DNA of 7,178 nt. It comes from an uncultured Alphaproteobacteria bacterium. GTDB lineage: Bacteria; Pseudomonadota; Alphaproteobacteria; RF32; CAG-239. Position 1 is the stretch's first letter. Each line of letters starts with the position of its first letter. The stretch is from positions 1 through 7,178 of the forward strand of contig URWU01000076.1 of NCBI GenBank assembly GCA_900551585.1, in the 5' to 3' direction. Positions 1-5,303 of this stretch are shown piece after piece. A program made the position numbers and the translations under genes. The notes below the pieces were generated by a model that was given only the letters and a program-made list of their open reading frames with translations, had not been told where the DNA came from and searched no databases.

Positions 1-47
1 GAGATGTAGCTCCGTCTCGTGGGCTCGGAGATGTGTATAAGAGACAG
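1..47 (+). other. Illumina Nextera adapter/index contamination (not genomic)
   Basis: Bases 29-47 are the 19-bp Tn5 mosaic end used in Nextera libraries, and bases 14-47 as a whole match the Nextera read-2 (i7 side) adapter. Bases 1-5 (GAGAT) match the 3' end of the P7 flow-cell oligo, and bases 6-13 (GTAGCTCC) occupy the i7 index slot; from memory this is the reverse complement of Nextera XT index N718. The order P7 end, index, adapter, mosaic end is exactly that of a library molecule, so this is untrimmed library sequence and not a natural transposon end. Genomic sequence begins at about base 48. Confidence 0.97.
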
Positions 48-92
48 TTATAGTATTTGCTTAAAGAACAGCTTTTCTGCCTAAATATACAT

Positions 93-97
93 AAGGA
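93..97 (+). promoter_or_regulatory. Ribosome binding site for the 107-1282 gene
   Basis: AAGGA lies 9 bases before the ATG at 107. This favours that start over the in-frame ATG at 119, whose nearest purine-rich stretch (AGGA, 112-115) is only 3 bases away. Confidence 0.6.
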
Positions 98-106
98 TTA
101 TTAATT

Positions 107-1282
107 ATGAACAGGAATATGCCCAAGCATTTCAGTTATAATTTCAAGCTTAATACCGACCAGCTGCCGACCAAGGCTTCAGACAGACTCAATCTGCGCA
201 TTGTCCTGCCGGGAATCGTCCTCGGCGCAGCGCTTTTTGCCCTCGGTTTGTTTGAGCTCCTCAACGGGCTGAAAAACAACTCCGGACTCTTTGACAAGCT
301 GGCACAGGACAATATCACGACTTATACGCCGTTTATGAGCGCGACTTTCTTTGATATTGTGATTATGGCTATGGGCTTAGGCATTGTTATCACACTGCTT
401 TTATCGAATATCCGTTACAAAAAAATCTTTTTTGACGGCAAAAACATAACCATGGTTCATCGTCCGGCTTTCGGCAAAAAGGTGACCATCCGCGAGAATA
501 TTGCCAATTATGACGGCGTGATGCTGCGAATCGAATTTTTCCAATACGGCTTTATTACCAAGAATCGCTATTTTATTGAGCTGCACCACAAAAATCCTGA
601 CAAGATTGTGCCTTTGTATATTGCCATTTCCGGCAAAGATATCCGCAAAATCTGGGAAGATTATGCCCGAAAGTTTAATCTGCCGACCCTGATTTATACT
701 GATGAAGGCATGGTCAAACGCGAGGTTAAAGATTTGAACAAATCGCTGCGCGAAATGGCCGAAATTTGGGATTTGAAAAAACAATTCAACGAAAACAGTA
801 AACCGTCTTCCTGCATTGCGGTTAAGCGCGGCAACAATAAAATCGTGATTAAATCGCGCAAAATTATCTGGGACGCATATAATATTCTGGCATGGCTGTT
901 TATTTTGGTGTTTGTGCTGGTGGCGGTTATTGTCGGTTTCAATACGGCCGGTTTTTCGGCGCTGTTTTTGTCGCTGTTTTACGGACTCGGTACGCTGGGG
1001 CTGGTTGCCGCGGTTTTTGTGCTGTTCCGCAAAGACAAACTGGTTTTGAAAAAAGACAAGATTGTCAATACGCACAAATATATGCTTTTTCAGACCAAAC
1101 ATGACGAGATTATGAAAGATGACATCGAAGCTGTCGACGTGACGATAAATCCGGCAACGGAGCGCTATTTTGTGACGATTACTTCCGATGACAAAACCAT
1201 CATTTTCGGCAAAAAACTGCCCATGAACGACTTGAAATGGGTTAAAAAGTTTTTAATTAACGAGATTATTAAAGACGAATAA
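107..1282 (+). CDS. Inner-membrane protein with duplicated 2-TM + PH-like-domain halves, function unknown
   Basis: I do not recognise a named family for this 391-residue protein. Four hydrophobic segments are visible, at about residues 31-54, 80-100, 257-278 and 282-307, with no cleavable signal peptide. Each pair is followed by a charged, beta-rich soluble stretch (about 101-190 and 308-388). The two soluble stretches look alike: a basic exit from the membrane, alternating hydrophobic strands, a shared RYF(I/V) strand (residues 154-157 and 353-356) and a C-terminal amphipathic helix containing a W (W183, W378). This is the layout of bacterial PH-like domain membrane proteins (bPH/YdbT-like), here duplicated. 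A lysine- and glutamate-rich linker (about 200-235) joins the halves. Both soluble domains are predicted to be cytoplasmic. The gene is separated from the downstream operon by 104 bases and probably transcribed apart from it. The coding call is solid; the fold assignment is inference. Confidence 0.85.
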   Translation: MNRNMPKHFSYNFKLNTDQLPTKASDRLNLRIVLPGIVLGAALFALGLFELLNGLKNNSGLFDKLAQDNITTYTPFMSATFFDIVIMAMGLGIVITLLLSNIRYKKIFFDGKNITMVHRPAFGKKVTIRENIANYDGVMLRIEFFQYGFITKNRYFIELHHKNPDKIVPLYIAISGKDIRKIWEDYARKFNLPTLIYTDEGMVKREVKDLNKSLREMAEIWDLKKQFNENSKPSSCIAVKRGNNKIVIKSRKIIWDAYNILAWLFILVFVLVAVIVGFNTAGFSALFLSLFYGLGTLGLVAAVFVLFRKDKLVLKKDKIVNTHKYMLFQTKHDEIMKDDIEAVDVTINPATERYFVTITSDDKTIIFGKKLPMNDLKWVKKFLINEIIKDE

Positions 1283-1322
1283 GCTTATCTGCAAAATTTT
1301 CCGGTAAAACAGAAGAATTTTG

Positions 1323-1351
1323 TTGGCTATATATGCGTTTTAAATTATACA
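1323..1351 (+). promoter_or_regulatory. Candidate sigma-70-type promoter for the TPR-bamB-der operon
   Basis: TTGGCT (1323-1328) and TATACA (1346-1351) are separated by 17 bases, each matching 4 of 6 consensus positions. They lie in the AT-rich gap between the membrane-protein gene and the TPR gene, giving a predicted start near 1358 and a leader of about 30 bases. A second AT-rich box (TAATAT, 1352-1357) overlaps it, so the exact -10 element is uncertain. Confidence 0.4.
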
Positions 1352-1386
1352 TAATATAAATATCAGATTGAGCTCAGAGGAGAGTT

Positions 1387-2094
1387 ATGACAATGAAAAA
1401 GAAAAATGCCCCGGAACAGCATAATGATTTTGAAGATGCTTTCATTCGTGAAATTGATGAAGAACTCAAAAATGAAAAGCTGAAAAAAATCTGGGATAAA
1501 TACGGCTTATTCATCATTATATTCGTGGTTCTTGCTGTTTCCGCCGCCGTCAGTTTTGAAACTTTCAAAGCCTGGAACGAAAAACGCAATCAGGAATTTT
1601 CCGACACTTATGCTTATGCCCTGAACCTGCAGAATCAGGGACGTTATGCCGAGGCAATGGAAGTGCTCGACAAACTGCAAAAATCGAAAAAGGCGGTTTA
1701 TTCCGATATTGCCGAAATTCAGATGGCTAATATCATGATGGAGCAGAACAAAGTCGAAGAAGCCATCGCCATTTTGGAAAACGTGGTTTCGGACAAAGAT
1801 TTTAACCCGCAGATGAAGCAGATTGCCACAATCAAACTGGCCTCTTATAAACTGGACTATGCTCCGAGCGAAGAGATTCAATCTATGTTGGCTCCGTTAG
1901 TCCGCGAAAACGGCGTCTGGACAAATATTGCCAAGGAAATGCTGGCCATGCTGGCTGTCCGCGACGGCGATTTGGACCGTGCCAAAACTTTGTATCAGGA
2001 AATCAGCGTTGCCGCCAATACGCCGGAGACTTTGAAAGCCCGTGCTCAGGATATGCTGAACGTGATTGAAGAAACTCAGAGTAAACAAAAATAA
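1387..2094 (+). CDS. Membrane-anchored TPR protein, YfgM-like (SecYEG accessory / periplasmic chaperone type)
   Basis: This 235-residue protein has a charged cytoplasmic N-terminus (residues 1-39, acidic FEDAFIREIDEEL then lysine-rich), one membrane segment (about 40-58, LFIIIFVVLAVSAAV) and a helical periplasmic part with TPR-like helix pairs at about 74-98, 108-134 and 180-206. That layout and its position directly before bamB and der match YfgM, which in E. coli binds the SecYEG translocon with PpiD and helps hand over exported proteins. Length is close to E. coli YfgM (206 residues). AGGAG (1378-1382) precedes the first ATG by 4 bases and the second ATG (1393) by 10, so the start could be two codons later. 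It is first in a three-gene operon, 28 bases before bamB. The family placement is confident; the detailed role in this organism is inferred. Confidence 0.9.
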   Translation: MTMKKKNAPEQHNDFEDAFIREIDEELKNEKLKKIWDKYGLFIIIFVVLAVSAAVSFETFKAWNEKRNQEFSDTYAYALNLQNQGRYAEAMEVLDKLQKSKKAVYSDIAEIQMANIMMEQNKVEEAIAILENVVSDKDFNPQMKQIATIKLASYKLDYAPSEEIQSMLAPLVRENGVWTNIAKEMLAMLAVRDGDLDRAKTLYQEISVAANTPETLKARAQDMLNVIEETQSKQK

Positions 2095-2108
2095 TCTAAC
2101 TAACTATC

Positions 2109-2113
2109 GAGGA
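2109..2113 (+). promoter_or_regulatory. Ribosome binding site fixing the bamB start
   Basis: GAGGA sits 9 bases before the ATG at 2123. The same frame is open upstream to an ATG at 2066, but that would overlap the TPR gene and put about 19 polar residues ahead of the lipoprotein signal. The signal peptide therefore supports 2123. Confidence 0.7.
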
Positions 2114-2122
2114 TTTGAGGGA

Positions 2123-3454
2123 ATGAAATATAAGACCTATCAGAGAACAGCTTTGTGCGGACTGGTTATGCTGCTCAGCGCCTGCGGAATGTTCAGCAAA
2201 GATAAAGTCCAGCTTGACGGCGAAAGAGTTGCCGTTTTGAAAGAATCTAAAATGCTGGCTCCCGATGTTGAACCGAATCAACTGAAAATTACTCTTCCCA
2301 AACCCTATCTTAACAGCAAATGGACTCAGGAAGGCGGCAACTCGCAGCACCTGATGGGACATCTGCAAGCCGACAGCAAACTCAAAAAACTGTGGGACAG
2401 CGGTTTCGGTGAAGGCAACTCCAAACGCGACTATCTCCTCGCCGCGCCGGTTATTGCTTATCAGGTGGTGTTCACCATTGATGCCGATGCCAAAGTCCGG
2501 GCTTTCCGCTTGGATGACGGCGATGAAATCTGGGCTAAAAGGGTCAAACCTCTGAATAAAGACGAGAAAACCGTGTCAATGAAAGGCGCCGGTCTGGCCG
2601 AATTTGACAAGAAGATTTATGCCACCACCGGTTTTGGCGGCGTTTTTGCTTTGGATATGAAAACCGGACAACAAATCTGGCGTTTTGACAATCCGTCTCC
2701 CATCCGCATTGCTCCGACTGTCGCGGCCGGAAAAGTCTTTGTACAGACGATTGAAAACACTTTGATTTGTTTGGATGCAGCCAATGGTCAGGAACTCTGG
2801 CGTTATAAAACCGCTACCGAGAGCACAACTCTGGTCGGCGGCGCCAGCCCGGCTTATGACCCGGAACAAGACGTGGTTATTGCCGCTTTTTCAAACGGCG
2901 AGCTGCGCGCGTTAAAAGCCAGCACCGGTTCCAGCCTCTGGGGTGATTTCCTCGTTTCTCACCGCCGTACCAATTCCTTGGCCAGCATTAACGGTATTAA
3001 AGCCAATCCGGTTATTGACGGCGAAGTCGTTTATGCCCTCGGCCACAGCAATATTTTAGTAGCTTTGGATTTGCGCAGCGGCAACCGCATTTGGGAAAGA
3101 GAAATCGGCGGTATTAACCAGCCCTGGGTTGCCGGAAAATTCATGTATGTACTGGACAATGATTTCAATTTGATTGCCATGGAAAAATCAAGCGGCAAAA
3201 TTATCTGGAACACCAATATTCCGGTCACCAAAGATGAAGACGACCGCGCCGGCCTGTTTGCCAAAGGCCCGGTTTTGGCCGGAAACCGTCTGTTGGTCGG
3301 AAGTTCAAACGGCTATGTCTTTGCGGTTTCGCCCTACAACGGCAAAATCATCGGCTATATCAGCCTGTCTGACGGCGTAGAGGTGTCTCCGGTCATTGCC
3401 AATGCTATGACAATTTTCACCACTAATGACGCAGATATTGTGGCTTATAAATAA
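2123..3454 (+). CDS. bamB: Outer membrane protein assembly factor BamB (PQQ-like beta-propeller lipoprotein)
   Basis: BamB is a lipoprotein of the BAM complex that, with BamA, helps fold beta-barrel proteins into the outer membrane from the periplasmic side. The product is 443 residues (E. coli BamB is 392). The N-terminus is a lipoprotein signal peptide with lipobox L-S-A-C, so Cys21 should be lipidated; residue +2 is Gly, which under the E. coli Lol rule favours outer-membrane sorting. The rest is a propeller of PQQ-like blades, shown by recurring G-x-x-(I/L)-W closing motifs ending at W137, W186, W226, W273, W324 and W362, each preceded by an 'ALD'-like strand (e.g. LDAANGQELW at 217-226). 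No PQQ-dehydrogenase catalytic features are seen, and linkage to a YfgM-like gene and der supports BamB. Start chosen at 2123 for the reasons given under its ribosome binding site. Confidence 0.95.
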   Translation: MKYKTYQRTALCGLVMLLSACGMFSKDKVQLDGERVAVLKESKMLAPDVEPNQLKITLPKPYLNSKWTQEGGNSQHLMGHLQADSKLKKLWDSGFGEGNSKRDYLLAAPVIAYQVVFTIDADAKVRAFRLDDGDEIWAKRVKPLNKDEKTVSMKGAGLAEFDKKIYATTGFGGVFALDMKTGQQIWRFDNPSPIRIAPTVAAGKVFVQTIENTLICLDAANGQELWRYKTATESTTLVGGASPAYDPEQDVVIAAFSNGELRALKASTGSSLWGDFLVSHRRTNSLASINGIKANPVIDGEVVYALGHSNILVALDLRSGNRIWEREIGGINQPWVAGKFMYVLDNDFNLIAMEKSSGKIIWNTNIPVTKDEDDRAGLFAKGPVLAGNRLLVGSSNGYVFAVSPYNGKIIGYISLSDGVEVSPVIANAMTIFTTNDADIVAYK

Positions 3455-3466
3455 CGGAACAGAAAA

Positions 3467-4873
3467 ATGAGTTTAAAAGTTGCCATTATCGGACGGCCGA
3501 ATGTCGGCAAGTCAACGTTGTTCAACCGCCTCGCCGGACGTAAGGTTGCCATTGTCCACGACCAGCCGGGTGTTACCCGCGACCGCCGCGAGACGTCAGC
3601 CAAGCTGCGCGATATGAATCTGCAGATTATTGATACGGCCGGTTATGAATATTCCAAAGAAGATAATTTGGAAAAAAGAATGTGGGATCAAACCCGGCGC
3701 GCTATTGAAGACGCTGATGTCAGCCTGTTTTTGTTTGATGCCCGCGACGGTTTACAGCCTTATGACGAGCATTTTGCCCAGCTGCTGCGGCAAATGCACA
3801 AACCGGTTATCCTGCTGGCCAATAAATGCGAAGGCAAAGCGCAGGAAGACAGTATCGGCGAAGCTTTTAAACTCGGTTTTGGCGAGCCAATTCCCTTTTC
3901 AGCCGAACATGGTTTAGGCCTGCAGGATTTATATGATGCTCTGCATGCCGAATATGTCAAACTTCCCAAAGAGGAAAAAGCTCCGGCCTACTCTGCCGAA
4001 GATGATAACGGTACAGAAGACATCAGCGAGGAAGCCTGGAAAAAAAGGACCATTCAACTGGCAATCGTCGGACGGCCAAACGTCGGCAAATCTACTCTGG
4101 TCAATGCTCTGCTGAAAGATGAGAGAATGCTGACCGGTCCGGAAGCCGGCGTCACCCGTGATGCGATTTCGACAGCTTGGGAATATCAAGGCCGCAAGAT
4201 TAATCTTGTTGATACGGCCGGGCTGCGCAAACAGGCGCGGATTTCCGACTCTCTTGAAAAAATGTCTGCCGCCAGCACCAAACGCGCTGCTTTTCTGGCT
4301 CAGGTTGTGGTTCTGGTTCTTGATGCCGATGCCGTTCTCGACAAGCAGGATTTGACAATTGCCCGTCAGGTTCTTGACGAAGGCCGTGCTCTGGTTATTG
4401 CCGTCAATAAATGGGATGTTGCCAACCGCAAAGAAGCGCTTGACCAGTTAAACTACAAATTGCGCACTTCGCTCACTCAGGCGGAAGGCGTGCCGACGGT
4501 AACCATTTCCGCTTTGAAAGGCGAAGGCCTTGATAAGCTCATGCGCGCCGTGTTCAAAGTATATGACCGTTGGAATATCCGTATTCCGACAGCTCCTCTG
4601 AACAAATGGTTTGCCGATATGATTGATAATTATCCGCCTCCGCTCGGTAAAAACAACCGTCGGATTAAGCTGCGTTATATTACACAGGCCAAAACCCGTC
4701 CGCCGGCATTTTTTATTTTTTCGAGCAACCCCGAAGGTTTACCGGACGCTTATTTGCGCTATCTGGTTAATAATCTGCGCGAAACTTTTGATATGGGTGG
4801 TATCCCAATCCGTATGACAGTTCGCAAAACCGGCAATCCTTATGCCGAAAAGGATAAAAATCATTCTAAATAG
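3467..4873 (+). CDS. der: Ribosome biogenesis GTPase Der (EngA)
   Basis: Der is an essential double GTPase that binds the 50S subunit precursor and promotes its maturation. The 468-residue product has the full family layout. GTPase domain 1 has a P-loop GRPNVGKST (9-17), switch Thr37 in PGVTRDR, DTAG (56-59), G4 NKCE (119-122) and SAE (145-147). An acidic linker follows (about 168-192). GTPase domain 2 has a second GRPNVGKST (202-210), Thr230, DTAG (249-252), NKWD (314-317) and SAL (348-350). A C-terminal KH-like domain (about 360-455) ends in a lysine-rich tail. Domain 1 carries NKxE where the consensus G4 is NKxD. The gene starts 12 bases after bamB with only a weak ribosome site (GGAA, 3456-3459), so translational coupling is likely. 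Identification is certain. Confidence 0.98.
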   Translation: MSLKVAIIGRPNVGKSTLFNRLAGRKVAIVHDQPGVTRDRRETSAKLRDMNLQIIDTAGYEYSKEDNLEKRMWDQTRRAIEDADVSLFLFDARDGLQPYDEHFAQLLRQMHKPVILLANKCEGKAQEDSIGEAFKLGFGEPIPFSAEHGLGLQDLYDALHAEYVKLPKEEKAPAYSAEDDNGTEDISEEAWKKRTIQLAIVGRPNVGKSTLVNALLKDERMLTGPEAGVTRDAISTAWEYQGRKINLVDTAGLRKQARISDSLEKMSAASTKRAAFLAQVVVLVLDADAVLDKQDLTIARQVLDEGRALVIAVNKWDVANRKEALDQLNYKLRTSLTQAEGVPTVTISALKGEGLDKLMRAVFKVYDRWNIRIPTAPLNKWFADMIDNYPPPLGKNNRRIKLRYITQAKTRPPAFFIFSSNPEGLPDAYLRYLVNNLRETFDMGGIPIRMTVRKTGNPYAEKDKNHSK

Positions 4874-4901
4874 ACACGAGGCAAACACAGCGTGCTTGAT
4901 C

Positions 4902-4983
4902 GCGTTAGTAAACTGACGCACCGCTCGCGGTCGGGAACGCCCGACGGCGAAAAGTTAGCTGACGCCCTGCTCGCGTTGCTCGC
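4902..4983. repeat. GC-rich block with two hairpins and a 46-base-offset imperfect direct repeat
   Basis: Hairpin 1 is GCGTTAG (4902-4908), loop TAAA, CTGACGC (4913-4919), fully paired with one G-T wobble. Hairpin 2 runs 4925-4950: TCGC and GTCGGG pair with CCCGAC and GCGA around an AACG loop, with a single G-G mismatch. The elements CTGACGC and GCTCGCG recur 46 bases later (4913 to 4959 and 4923 to 4969), as does GTTAG (4904 and 4954), so this looks like two degenerate units in tandem. It has no T-run and so is not a classical terminator. It differs in composition from the AT-rich gaps elsewhere in the window. Confidence 0.55.
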
Positions 4984-5010
4984 CCAGAATTTTGTCACCC
5001 GTCCGCCATC

Positions 5011-5039
5011 GTCATTTTGAGGCTTTGCCGAAAAATCCA
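5011..5039 (+). repeat. Degenerate half-copy of the palindromic repeat
   Basis: GTCATTTTGAG at 5011-5021 followed by GCCGAAAAATCC (5027-5038) aligns with GTCATGTTGAG (5061-5071) and GCCGAAACATCT (5076-5087) of the full palindrome 50 bases downstream, in the same orientation. It is probably a decayed or partial copy. Confidence 0.5.
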
Positions 5040-5057
5040 GTCAAACTATATAGCTAT

Positions 5058-5136
5058 ATTGTCATGTTGAGCGAAGCCGAAACATCTCAGCCTTATTAAT
5101 TTACTGAGACTCTTCGACTACGCTCAACATGACAAT
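5058..5136. repeat. Imperfect inverted repeat (REP-like palindromic element)
   Basis: The outer 16 bases are a perfect inverted repeat: ATTGTCATGTTGAGCG (5058-5073) against CGCTCAACATGACAAT (5121-5136). The inner 17-base arms (5074-5090 and 5104-5120) match at 12 positions, around an AT-rich loop (5091-5103). The core GTCATGTTGAGCGAAG...GAAACATCTC resembles dispersed palindromic repeats seen between genes in many bacteria. Transcribed, it would form one long hairpin. Whether it is repeated elsewhere in this genome cannot be judged here. Confidence 0.75.
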
Positions 5137-5152
5137 AAGCAAGACTTTTCGC

Positions 5153-5172
5153 AGCAGGCCGCCTGCTTTTTT
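5153..5172 (+). terminator. Probable rho-independent terminator of the der operon
   Basis: AGCAGG (5153-5158) and CCTGCT (5162-5167) form a 6-bp stem with a CCG loop, followed by six T residues (5167-5172) and more T after one A. It lies 280 bases after der, with only repeats between, so it would close the TPR-bamB-der transcript. Confidence 0.7.
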
Positions 5173-5236
5173 ATTTCCTTTAAATACAACCCGTTACAGA
5201 AACATGATAATTTTTCACCTTGCATTTTCTGGTTGC

Positions 5237-5249
5237 AAAAAAAAAAAAA
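5237..5249 (+). repeat. A13 homopolymer run upstream of the secreted-protein gene
   Basis: Thirteen consecutive A residues lie 54 bases before the chosen start codon. The run is upstream of one promoter candidate (5259-5286), in the position of an UP element, and inside the spacer of an alternative one: TTGCAA (5233-5238) and TATCAT (5254-5259), 15 bases apart. Confidence 0.9.
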
Positions 5250-5258
5250 CGTTTATCA

Positions 5259-5286
5259 TTGATATTGTGTAGGCTTTAGTTCTAAT
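5259..5286 (+). promoter_or_regulatory. Candidate promoter for the cysteine-rich secreted protein
   Basis: TTGATA (5259-5264) and TCTAAT (5281-5286) each match 5 of 6 consensus bases, spaced by 16. The A13 run falls about 44-56 bases before the predicted start (near 5293), where UP elements act. Against it, the leader would be only about 11 bases and would barely include the ribosome site. TTGCAA/TATCAT around the A-run is an alternative. Confidence 0.3.
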
Positions 5287-5293
5287 TATTAGT

Positions 5294-5297
5294 GAGG
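5294..5297 (+). promoter_or_regulatory. Ribosome binding site fixing the start at 5304
   Basis: GAGG ends 6 bases before the ATG at 5304. An in-frame GTG at 5292 would start before the ribosome site itself, so it is not used. Confidence 0.7.
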
Positions 5298-5303
5298 TGT
5301 GTC

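Larger units (their letters stand above)
4874..5303. other. 430-base structured intergenic region after der
   Basis: I see no credible gene on either strand. In order it holds: a GC-rich block with hairpins and direct repeats (4902-4983), a degenerate repeat half-copy (5011-5039), a perfect 12-base palindrome ATATAGCTATAT (5048-5059), a large imperfect palindrome (5058-5136), a probable terminator (5153-5172), and an AT-rich stretch with an A13 run (5237-5249) ahead of the next gene. No tRNA cloverleaf was found. Confidence 0.8.

Noticed and set aside
29..47. Tn5 mosaic end as a natural transposon terminus
   Set aside because: It is fused to the rest of the Nextera adapter and an index slot, so it comes from library preparation.
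401..1102. Minus-strand open frame of 233 codons
   Set aside because: It lies wholly antisense to the well-supported membrane-protein gene, and its product (rich in F, N, Q, H) looks like a reverse-strand shadow with no ribosome site or recognisable domain.
1292..1322. Inverted repeat CAAAATT/AATTTTG as a terminator after the membrane-protein gene
   Set aside because: The stem is 7 AT-rich pairs with a 17-base loop and no clean T-run; too weak to call.
1507..1881. Minus-strand open frame of 124 codons
   Set aside because: It is antisense to the TPR gene with no independent support.
2066..2122. Upstream ATG extension of bamB
   Set aside because: It would overlap the TPR gene and place 19 polar residues before a clear lipoprotein signal peptide; the ribosome site at 2109-2113 fits the ATG at 2123.
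4739..4921. Minus-strand 60-codon frame at the end of der
   Set aside because: Most of it is antisense to the der coding end and the rest falls in the hairpin block; no gene signals.
5048..5059. Perfect palindrome ATATAGCTATAT as an operator
   Set aside because: It is not near a promoter and abuts the large repeat; short AT-rich palindromes arise easily by chance.
4874..5303. CRISPR array or tRNA in the repeat-rich gap
   Set aside because: The repeats are few, degenerate and lack regular spacers; no cloverleaf or T-arm signature was found.
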